Positions 1-5,159 of a stretch of 5,159 nt of DNA are shown here, in pieces. Under the pieces are notes generated by a model. The model was not told where the DNA came from. It did not search any database and saw only the letters and a list, made by a program, of their open reading frames with translations. Numbering within the stretch: position 1 is the stretch's first letter; each line of letters begins with the position of its first letter. Where the stretch lies: assembly GCA_021779335.1 (NCBI GenBank), contig JAJYAW010000244.1:1-5159 (forward strand), given 5' to 3'. The translations under genes and the position numbers were made by a program. This DNA comes from Myxococcales bacterium (GTDB lineage: Bacteria > Myxococcota > Myxococcia > Myxococcales > Anaeromyxobacteraceae).

Positions 1-2
1 CG

Positions 3-71
3 CCGCCGCTCCCGCCGCCGCCTCCCCCGGGGCCGCCGCCCGCGCTCTCCGAGCCCGGCTCGCAGCCGCCC
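3..71 (+). other. Open in-frame proline-rich extension upstream of the PilZ gene
   Basis: The 23 codons before the ATG contain no stop in the PilZ frame. They encode a proline-rich tract (P, G, L, A, S, E, Q) in which all but one codon end in G or C. The pattern fits a disordered linker continuing from a protein that begins left of the window. It also fits GC-rich untranslated DNA that is open by chance, because TAA, TAG and TGA are rare at this composition. Without the upstream sequence I cannot decide. Confidence 0.4.
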
Positions 72-482
72 ATGCGCAACGCGCCCGCCCCGCCGGTCGA
101 CCTCATGTCGCTCATCGACGAGGAGCTGGTGGACGAGCCGCGGTCGCGCCCGGTGCCGGCGCGCGTCGAGGTGAACGTCAGCCTGGTCTCGGAGCACAAC
201 TTCTACGTCGGCCCGACCCGCCGCATCGACTCGGGCGGCGTCTTCATCGCCACGGCCATGCCGCCCGCCGTCGGGACGCGCCTGCAGGTGCGGCTCGGCC
301 TGGCCGACGGCCGCAAGATCGACCTCGAGGGCGAGGTGGCCTTCGTGCGCGAGAAGAACGCCACCACCGGGCGCCAGCCCACCGGCTGCGGCGTGCGCCT
401 GCTCGGCCTGCCCGGCTGGGCCTCCGACGCCATCGACCGCTTCGTGCTGGCGCGGCAGCCCATCGTCTACGCGCCGAGGTAG
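72..482 (+). CDS. PilZ-domain protein (TIGR02266-like), start uncertain
   Basis: The ATG-initiated reading gives 136 residues. Residues 1-30 are proline-rich and acidic and look disordered. Residues 31-128 resemble a PilZ beta-barrel of the paralogous type common in myxobacteria: a HNFYVG strand at 42-47, a SGGVFIAT turn at 54-61, an LEGEVAFVRE strand at 85-94, and a GCGVRLLGL strand at 105-113, followed by a short C-terminal helix. PilZ proteins usually bind cyclic di-GMP and relay it to motility, polysaccharide or transcription partners. Here the usual [D/N]xSxxG motif reads RIDSGG, with R at the D/N position and D at the Ser position, and no clear RxxxR precedes it. Ligand binding is therefore doubtful. 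No convincing ribosome binding site precedes the ATG, and the frame is open upstream to the window edge, so the real protein may be longer. The gene converges on prfB with 14 bases between the stop codons. The family call is fairly secure; the role is unknown. Confidence 0.82.
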   Translation: MRNAPAPPVDLMSLIDEELVDEPRSRPVPARVEVNVSLVSEHNFYVGPTRRIDSGGVFIATAMPPAVGTRLQVRLGLADGRKIDLEGEVAFVREKNATTGRQPTGCGVRLLGLPGWASDAIDRFVLARQPIVYAPR

Positions 483-496
483 GCGCGGCCGCCGCC

Positions 497-1616
497 CTAC
501 TCGTCGACCGCCCGGTCGGTGCGGCGCACGCCCATGAGCCAGGGGCGGATGAGCCCCTCCAGGTCGCCGTCCAGGACGTCCTCCACCTTGCCGGTCTCCA
601 CCCCGGTGCGCAGGTCCTTCACCATCTGGTACGGCTGCAGCACGTAGCTGCGGATCTGCGAGCCGAAGTCGATGTCCTTCTTCTGCGCCTCGGCCGCGTC
701 GAGCACCACCTGGCGCTTCTTCTCCTCGTGCTCGTAGAGGCGCGCCCGCAGGATCTTCCAGGCCATGGAGCGGTTCTTCTGCTGGCTCCGCTCGTTCTGC
801 ATGGAGACCACGATGCCGGTGGGCAGGTGGGTCAGGCGCACCGCCGAGTCGGTCTTGTTGACCTTCTGGCCGCCCGCGCCGGAGGAGCGGTAGGTGTCGA
901 TGCGGACGTCCGCCTCCTGGATGTCGATGACGATGTCGTCGTCGATCTCCGGGGTCACGTCCACGGCGGCGAAGCTGGTCTGGCGCCGCGCGTTCTGGTC
1001 GAAGGGGCTGATGCGCACCAGCCGGTGCACGCCCTTCTCCGCCTTGAGGAAGCCGTAGGCGAACTCGCCGCGCACGAAGAAGGAGCCCTGGCTGATGCCG
1101 GCCTCCTCGCCCGCCACCATGTCGGCGGGCTCCACCGCCCAGCCCTTGCGCTCGCAGTAGCGCTGGTACATCCGGTAGAGCATGGCGGCCCAGTCCATGG
1201 CCTCCACGCCGCCCGCGCCGCTCTTCACCTCGACGATGGCGCCGGCCCGGTCGTGCGGCCCGGAGAGCATCTTCTGGAACTCCAGCGCCTCCACCTCGCG
1301 GGCCACCGCGGCGGCCGCCTCGGCGGCCTCGGCCCTGGTCCCCTCGTCGCGGGCCTCCTCGCCGAGCTCGTGGAGCGCGCCGGCGTCGGCCAGGGCGGCC
1401 GCCACCTTGTCGACGGCGGCCACCACCACCTCCTGCTGCGCCTTCTCCTTCAGCAGCCCCTGCGCCCGGGCGGCGTCGGCCCAGAACTCGGGCCTGCCGG
1501 AGAGCGCGGTGATCTCGGCGACCCGCTCCCGCTTGCGCTCGACGTCAAAGCGACCCCCGGAGCCCCGTGAGGCGGCGGGTCAGGTCGGCGAGCAGCTCGG
1601 CGGTGGGGGCGGCCAT
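497..1616 (-). CDS. prfB: Peptide chain release factor 2 (RF2), expressed by programmed +1 frameshift
   Basis: RF2 recognises UGA and UAA in the ribosomal A site and triggers peptidyl-tRNA hydrolysis. The gene is in two frames. Codons 1-23 start at the ATG at 1616 and run to CTT (1550-1548); an in-frame TGA (1547-1545) follows. After a +1 shift that skips T1547, reading resumes at GAC (1546-1544) and continues to the TAG at 499-497. The joined product is 372 residues, against 365 in E. coli. An N-terminal helical region is followed by the codon-recognition domain, with the RF2-specific SPF tripeptide at 203-205, and the peptidyl-transferase domain, with GGQ at 248-250 in the context RSSGAGGQKVNKTDSAVRLT. 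The GGQ glutamine is normally methylated by PrmC. The start has a good GAAGGA site and lies 24 bases after the lnt stop. A reading that begins at the GTG at 1429 would lose the first 62 residues and should not be accepted. Confidence 0.97.
1545..1559 (-). promoter_or_regulatory. prfB: prfB programmed +1 frameshift site
   Basis: On the minus strand this reads CGG GGG TCG CTT TGA, followed by C. It matches the E. coli prfB element (AGG GGG TAT CTT TGA C) in the internal Shine-Dalgarno-like G run, the three-base spacer, the slippery CTT codon, and the TGA followed by C. When RF2 is scarce, the ribosome pauses at the weak UGA, the Leu tRNA slips forward onto UUU, and full-length RF2 is made. When RF2 is abundant, translation ends after 23 residues. 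This is an autoregulatory loop known in many bacteria. CTT is a rare codon in this GC-rich DNA, so its presence exactly here fits selection for slipping. Confidence 0.96.
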
Positions 1617-1622
1617 GGCGGT

Positions 1623-1628
1623 TCCTTC
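1623..1628 (-). promoter_or_regulatory. Ribosome binding site of prfB
   Basis: GAAGGA lies 6 bases before the ATG at 1616, inside the 24-base gap after lnt. It decides the true start of prfB, because it lies upstream of the in-frame TGA and so requires the frameshift for full-length product. Confidence 0.8.
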
Positions 1629-1640
1629 GGGGCGGGGGGT

Positions 1641-3311
1641 TCAGGCCGCGGCCGGGCGCCGGCGCCACGCCGCCGCGAGGGCGGCCAGGGTGGCGGCGGC
1701 GCAGGCCTGGCCGAAGAGGTCGCCGATGCTAGTGAAGGGGGTGCGGTCGCGCAAGACCGGCAACCGGCCCACCAGCAGCCGCGCCGGCTCGTCCGGATCC
1801 GGCGCCAGGGCCGGGTCCACCGGCCCCACGTCGATGGCCCCCGGCAGGAGCTCCCCGGTGGGCAGGATGAGGGCCGAGACGCCCGCGTAGGCCGGCCGGG
1901 CGATGGAGCGCCCCGTCTCGATGGCCCGGAGCCGCACGATGTCGAGGAACTGGTAGGGGCCGGAGGAGTAGCCGTACCAGGCGTCGTTGGTGGGGTTGAC
2001 CAGCAGGTCCGGGTCCTGCAGCGCGAAGCCCCGGGCGATCTCGGGGAAGATGGCGTCGAAGCAGATCATCGAGCCGATGCGCACCGGCAGCCCCTGCGGG
2101 CCCGGGAACTCGAGCAGGTCGAGGGCGCGCCCCGGGCTGGCCGGGGCCAGGCCCGGCACCACCTGCGTGAGGAAGGGCAGCCAGTCGGCCAGCGGGACGT
2201 ACTCGCCGAAGGGGACCAGGTGGTGCTTGTCGTAGCGGCCCAGCACGCGGAGGTCCGGCCCCACCATGAAGGAGCTGTTCTCCACCCGCCAGCGCGCCAC
2301 CTCCGGCCCGTGCCCCACCTCCTCCAGCGTGGCCGCGCCCACCAGCAGGTGGGCCCGGCCGAGGGGCGGGAGCCCGGCGCGGCCGCCGGCGAAGGAGCGG
2401 ATGTCGGGGCGGACGTAGGCGGGGTAGGCGGCCTCCGGCCAGGCCACCAGGTCGGCCCCCTGCCGGTCGGCCTCCTGGGTCAGCGGCACGAGCCGGTCGA
2501 GCACGGAGCCGACGTGGTCCCGGGCCTGGTTCTTCTGGCCCTGGTCCAGGTTCGGCTGCACCAGCCCCACCGTGAGCGTCGGCGCCGACGCCATGCGGGA
2601 GCGGACGGCGGCCAGCCGCACCGTGCCGCCGGCCACCACCACGACCACCACGACGAGCGCCACGGCCAGCCCGCGCAGCGGCCAGGCGGAGGCCGGCGGG
2701 CCGCCGCGGCGCCGCTGCTGCCAGGTCCCCAGTGCGTCCGCCAGCGCGGCGTTGACCAGCACCACCACGAAGGCGAGACCGTCGACCCCCAGCAGCGCCG
2801 CGAGCTGCGCCACCGGCAGGGTGCGGACCTGCGTGTAGCCCAGGTTGGCCCAGGGGAAGCCGCTGAAGAGGTAGTTGCGCAGCAGCTCGGCGGCGGTGAA
2901 GACGGGCGGCGCGACCAGCCAGGACGGCCAGCCGAGGCGGCGGCGCAGCGTGAAGGTGGCCCAGGCGGCCAGCCCCCAGTGGAAGGCCATGTAGGCCACC
3001 AGCAGCGTCAGCGCCGTGAAGGCCAGGAGCGGGGAGAGGCCGCCGAAGGCCGTCATGGCGTGGCTCACCCAGTAGATGGCGGCGTAGAAGTAGGCGAGCC
3101 CACCGGCGAAGCCCAGGCCGAAGGCCGCCCGGCCCGAGCCGGCCCGCCCCACCGCCCAGAGGAGCGGCACCAGCGCCACCCAGGCGATGAGCTCGAGGTG
3201 ACCGGCCGGGTCGAGCTCGCGCAGGGAGAGCCAGGGGATGACGAGCGGCAGCGCCAGCGCCATGGCGGCGCCCGAGCCGAGCGAGGAGAGGAGCGGGACG
3301 ACGCGGCGCAT
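1641..3311 (-). CDS. lnt: Apolipoprotein N-acyltransferase
   Basis: Lnt transfers an acyl chain from a phospholipid to the free amino group of the lipid-modified N-terminal cysteine of apolipoproteins. This is the last step of lipoprotein maturation, at the periplasmic face of the inner membrane. The product is 556 residues (E. coli about 512). Hydrophobic segments lie near 12-30, 39-56, 62-83, 91-122, 128-147, 165-194 and 211-229, the last with a run of seven valines, and one more lies near 534-549. Between the last two is the nitrilase-fold (CN hydrolase) domain. Its catalytic triad is E293 (in WPEAAYP), K362 (in YDKHHLVPFGE) and C417 (in SMICFD), with spacing close to E. coli. The two residues after the cysteine are F-D, where E. 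coli has Y-E. The ATG at 3311 starts 11 bases after the stop of the preceding gene and has no nearby strong ribosome binding site, so translational coupling is likely. The family call is very secure. Confidence 0.96.
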   Translation of the reverse strand: MRRVVPLLSSLGSGAAMALALPLVIPWLSLRELDPAGHLELIAWVALVPLLWAVGRAGSGRAAFGLGFAGGLAYFYAAIYWVSHAMTAFGGLSPLLAFTALTLLVAYMAFHWGLAAWATFTLRRRLGWPSWLVAPPVFTAAELLRNYLFSGFPWANLGYTQVRTLPVAQLAALLGVDGLAFVVVLVNAALADALGTWQQRRRGGPPASAWPLRGLAVALVVVVVVVAGGTVRLAAVRSRMASAPTLTVGLVQPNLDQGQKNQARDHVGSVLDRLVPLTQEADRQGADLVAWPEAAYPAYVRPDIRSFAGGRAGLPPLGRAHLLVGAATLEEVGHGPEVARWRVENSSFMVGPDLRVLGRYDKHHLVPFGEYVPLADWLPFLTQVVPGLAPASPGRALDLLEFPGPQGLPVRIGSMICFDAIFPEIARGFALQDPDLLVNPTNDAWYGYSSGPYQFLDIVRLRAIETGRSIARPAYAGVSALILPTGELLPGAIDVGPVDPALAPDPDEPARLLVGRLPVLRDRTPFTSIGDLFGQACAAATLAALAAAWRRRPAAA

Positions 3312-3322
3312 GGACGCGGGCG

Positions 3323-3769
3323 CTAGCGGGCCCTCTTGAAGAAGGAGCCGGGCGCCTCTCCCTCGAGGTCCACGTCCTCGGACGGGAGCGCGCCCGGCCC
3401 GCCGCCGGACGTGGCGGCCGGCGCCGCGGCGGCCTGGGCCTGGGCGGCGGCCTGGGAGGCGCCGTAGGCCGCGGCCGCGGCGAGGTAGTACGCGATGGCC
3501 TCGCGGACCAGGTGGCCAACCGGCCGGCCCAGCCGCGCTGCGGTGGCGCTGGCCGCCCCGGCGAGGTCGGCGGGCATGCGCACCGCCACCACCTGCGCCT
3601 GCCCGAGCGCGGCCTCCAGCCGCTCGAGGGCCTGGCTCGGGCGGGACACGCGGAAGTCCCCCGACTCGATCATCTGCTTGATGCGGCGCGCGAGCTCGTC
3701 GCGCGTGTACCACGCACCGTCGAGCCAGACGGCCTCCGTGTCGAGGTCGATGTCCGCGAAGGGATCCAT
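3323..3769 (-). CDS. Ribbon-helix-helix-like protein of unknown function
   Basis: The product is 148 residues. Residues 1-55 form an acidic then helical N-terminal module containing TEAVWLDGAWYTRDELARR. Residues about 59-98 look like a ribbon-helix-helix (CopG/Arc-type) unit: a short strand QVVAVRMPADLA, then a helix, a G-R-P-V turn, and a second helix ending in REAIAYYLAA. Residues 99-125 are rich in Ala and Gln, and the tail ends in basic FKRAR. Such domains usually dimerise to bind DNA, often as repressors or antitoxins, but no toxin gene is beside it and its target is unknown. The ATG at 3769 is preferred: AGGAG lies 3 bases upstream (close spacing), and 30 of the first 32 codons end in G or C. 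The alternative ATG at 3673 forms an ATGA overlap with the ybeY stop but discards the well-formed N-terminal module. The gene sits between ybeY and lnt, where E. coli has ybeX/corC. The function is open. Confidence 0.8.
   Translation of the reverse strand: MDPFADIDLDTEAVWLDGAWYTRDELARRIKQMIESGDFRVSRPSQALERLEAALGQAQVVAVRMPADLAGAASATAARLGRPVGHLVREAIAYYLAAAAAYGASQAAAQAQAAAAPAATSGGGPGALPSEDVDLEGEAPGSFFKRAR
3670..3769 (-). other. 100-base two-frame overlap of ybeY and the ribbon-helix-helix gene
   Basis: The ybeY frame finds no stop until the TGA at 3672-3670, while the next gene appears to start at 3769. In this stretch 30 of 32 codons end in G or C in the downstream gene's frame, against 22 of 33 in the ybeY frame. 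The downstream gene's frame is therefore the one under coding selection here, and the ybeY tail is probably a tolerated read-on. Confidence 0.7.
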
Positions 3770-4224
3770 CCGCTCCTGCCGTGCCTCCGCGCGGCGGCCA
3801 CCAGGCCCCCGCCATCCAGGAGGGCGGCCTCCGCGGCCGCCATCCGCCTCGCGTCCTCCGGCCGCTCGTGATCGTGACCGAGCAGGTGGAGCAGGCCGTG
3901 TGCGAGGTACCGATCGAGCTCGGCGGCGAGCGACCGCCGCTCGCTCCGCGCCCGCCGGGTGGCCGTGTCGAGCGACAGTACCACGTCCCCCAGGTGAGAC
4001 CCACTTCCGGGCGGCTCGGTGAGGGGGAAGGAGAGGACGTCGGTGGCCTTGTCCTTGGCCCTCCAGCGCCGGTTGAGCCCCCGGATCATGCCGTCGGTCA
4101 CCACCAGGACGGAGAGCTCCGCCTCCGGCCGCCCCAGGGCGGCCAGGTAGCGGCCGGCCACGCCGGCCAGACGGCGCGCCGCGGCGGCGCCCCTGGGGTG
4201 GCGGCTGCGGCTGTCGACGGTCAG
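3670..4224 (-). CDS. ybeY: Endoribonuclease YbeY (16S rRNA maturation)
   Basis: YbeY is a zinc-dependent endoribonuclease that acts in 16S rRNA 3'-end processing and 70S ribosome quality control in the cytoplasm. The metal site is plain: HGLLHLLGHDH at residues 109-119, with H109, H113 and H119 as ligands. Family motifs LNRRWRAKDKATDVLSFP (50-67, including the conserved Arg at 55) and LGDVVLS (78-84) are present. Counted from a CTG at 4224, the product is 184 residues, against roughly 150-165 in most homologues. That start is inferred from homology: the family N-terminus aligns with TVDSRSRHP, and there is no ATG, GTG or TTG between the upstream gene and GTG 4161. The CTG overlaps the TGA of the HD gene (CTGA). 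GTG 4161 would remove 21 N-terminal residues and has no visible ribosome site. The last 33 codons overlap the next gene and encode a Ser/Arg/Thr-rich tail unlike YbeY. The identity is secure; both ends are uncertain. Confidence 0.92.
   Translation of the reverse strand: MTVDSRSRHPRGAAAARRLAGVAGRYLAALGRPEAELSVLVVTDGMIRGLNRRWRAKDKATDVLSFPLTEPPGSGSHLGDVVLSLDTATRRARSERRSLAAELDRYLAHGLLHLLGHDHERPEDARRMAAAEAALLDGGGLVAAARRHGRSGWIPSRTSTSTRRPSGSTVRGTRATSSRAASSR
3773..3777 (-). promoter_or_regulatory. Probable ribosome binding site of the ribbon-helix-helix gene
   Basis: AGGAG lies 3 bases before the ATG at 3769, within the ybeY reading frame. The spacing is shorter than usual. It still favours the 3769 start, because the rival ATG at 3673 has no purine-rich site in front of it. 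Confidence 0.45.
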
Positions 4225-5159
4225 GGGTACACCAGCTGGACGGGGGGACGGGGCCCGGCGGTCGGGCGCTCGGCCTCGGGGCGCGCCTGGTAGACCGCCT
4301 CCAGGCCACGGCAGAGGGCGTCGCCGACCTTCCCGAGGTCGCCCAGCGTCAGCTCGCACTCGTCGAGCTGCCCCTCGGCCACCACCTCGCCCACCCGCTT
4401 CTCCACCAGGGCGCGCAGGGTCGCCGCGCTGGGCGCGTCGAGGGCCCGGGCCGAGGCCTCGCAGACGTCGGCCAGCATGACCAGCGCGGCCTCGCGGCTG
4501 CGCGGCCGCGGCCCGGCATAGCGGAAGAGCGCCTCGTCGCCGGGGCCGGCGGCGGCGCCCGCCCCGGCCAGCTTCTGCTGCTTGGCCCAGAAGTAGCCCA
4601 CCAGCCGCGTGCCGTGGTGCTGGGCGATGACGTCCGACACGGCACGCGGCAGCCGCCAGCGGCGCGCCAGCTCGAGGCCGTCGGCGACGTGGCGCTTCAC
4701 CACCAGCGCGCTCATGGACGGGGCCAGCTCGTCGTGCTCGTTCCGGCCGCGCTGGTTCTCGGCGAAGAAGATCGGGTTCTTCAGCTTGCCGACGTCGTGG
4801 TAGTAGGCGCCCACCCTGGCCAGCAGCGGATCCGCGCCGACGGCGCGCGCGGCCGCCTCCACCAGCGAGCCCATCAGGATGGAGTGGTGGTACGTGCCGG
4901 GCGCCTGGACGATGAGCTCCTTCAGGGCCGGGTGGTTCAGGCTGGCGAGCTCGAGCAGGCGGCCCCGGGTGAGGTAGCCGAGCAGCCCCTGGACCGGCAG
5001 CAGCACCAGCCACGCCACCGCCGGCAGGAGCAGCGCCCCGCCCGCGAGCGAGGCCCCCGACACGGCCAGCACCTCGTGGAGCCCCTTGCCGCCGTGAAGC
5101 GCCGCCGCGGCCGCCAGGGCCGCACCGGCCACGCCCGCGGCGAGCCCGGCGCGCCACAG
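4221..5159 (-). CDS. Membrane-anchored HD-domain phosphohydrolase, PgpH/YqfF-like (5' part missing)
   Basis: Only the last 312 residues are in the window; the frame is open to the edge, so GTG 5132 is not the real start. The fragment begins with hydrophobic segments (about 1-26 and 30-58), the end of a multi-pass membrane region, followed by a cytoplasmic HD domain. The metal and phosphate ligand pattern of 7TMR-HD proteins is complete: H92 (in GTYHHS), H121-D122 (in YYHDVGK), H157 (in VKRHVADG), H181-H182 (in AQHHGT) and D231 (in LADVCEA). The HDIG signature reads HDVG. Characterised relatives such as Listeria PgpH hydrolyse cyclic di-AMP to pApA at the membrane, and that is the likely activity here by inference only. 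An Ala/Gly-rich insert lies at about 198-207, between the H-H pair and the last Asp. The gene comes directly before ybeY, with their ends overlapping, as pgpH precedes ybeY in Firmicutes. Confidence 0.92.
   Translation of the reverse strand: MWRAGLAAGVAGAALAAAAALHGGKGLHEVLAVSGASLAGGALLLPAVAWLVLLPVQGLLGYLTRGRLLELASLNHPALKELIVQAPGTYHHSILMGSLVEAAARAVGADPLLARVGAYYHDVGKLKNPIFFAENQRGRNEHDELAPSMSALVVKRHVADGLELARRWRLPRAVSDVIAQHHGTRLVGYFWAKQQKLAGAGAAAGPGDEALFRYAGPRPRSREAALVMLADVCEASARALDAPSAATLRALVEKRVGEVVAEGQLDECELTLGDLGKVGDALCRGLEAVYQARPEAERPTAGPRPPVQLVYP

Noticed and set aside
505..518. Inverted repeat CGACC-GCCC-GGTCG just after the PilZ stop, inside the 3' end of prfB, as a terminator
   Set aside because: The stem is only five base pairs, there is no T run on either side, and it lies within prfB coding sequence. 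Short stems arise easily at this GC content.
1545..1547. prfB as a pseudogene broken by an in-frame TGA
   Set aside because: The TGA sits in an exact programmed frameshift context, and the rest of RF2 is intact.
2633..2659. CAC/GAC trinucleotide repeat as a microsatellite
   Set aside because: It simply encodes the seven-valine run of the last helix before the Lnt catalytic domain, with mixed GTG and GTC codons.
728..3326. Long plus-strand open frames (280 and 714 codons) opposite prfB and lnt
   Set aside because: They lie antisense to well-supported genes, their proteins are biased toward His, Arg, Gly and Ala, and no family motif is visible. They are open because stop codons are rare in GC-rich DNA.
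1729..3519. Minus-strand 596-codon open frame across lnt
   Set aside because: Its product is mostly Arg, Pro, Gly and Ala, and it is a frame-shifted shadow of lnt, whose catalytic motifs occur in the other frame.

Overview
The window is very GC-rich, with G or C at nearly every third codon position. It looks like a chromosomal housekeeping region of a high-GC myxobacterium, and Anaeromyxobacter or a relative is my best guess. The guess rests on GC content, codon use, the TIGR02266-like PilZ protein typical of Myxococcota, and the mix of genes. It is inference, not a database match.

Layout. Positions 1-482 hold a plus-strand PilZ-domain gene. Its frame stays open to the left window edge through a proline-rich stretch, so its true start may lie outside. 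It converges on a tightly packed minus-strand cluster that fills the rest of the window. In transcription order (right to left) the cluster is: the 3' part of a membrane-anchored HD phosphohydrolase of the PgpH/YqfF type (4221-5159, start outside the window); ybeY, the rRNA-maturation endoribonuclease (about 3670-4224); an unnamed ribbon-helix-helix protein (3323-3769); lnt, the apolipoprotein N-acyltransferase (1641-3311); and prfB, peptide chain release factor 2 (497-1616). prfB carries the classic autoregulatory +1 frameshift site at its codon 24.

The minus-strand genes overlap or lie 11-24 bases apart, which suggests one transcription unit whose promoter is outside the window to the right. 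The order joins two arrangements known from other bacteria: pgpH-ybeY as in Firmicutes, and ybeY-x-lnt as in Proteobacteria. The small DNA-binding-like gene sits where E. coli has ybeX/corC. Functions cover nucleotide signalling, rRNA maturation, lipoprotein maturation and translation termination.

There is no stretch over 300 bases without a gene, and I see no RNA genes, mobile elements, CRISPR arrays or convincing intrinsic terminators. I found no clearly new biological system. The points most worth checking are the prfB recoding site, the probable non-standard CTG start of ybeY, the 100-base two-frame overlap between ybeY and the next gene, and a PilZ domain that has lost the usual c-di-GMP-binding residues.
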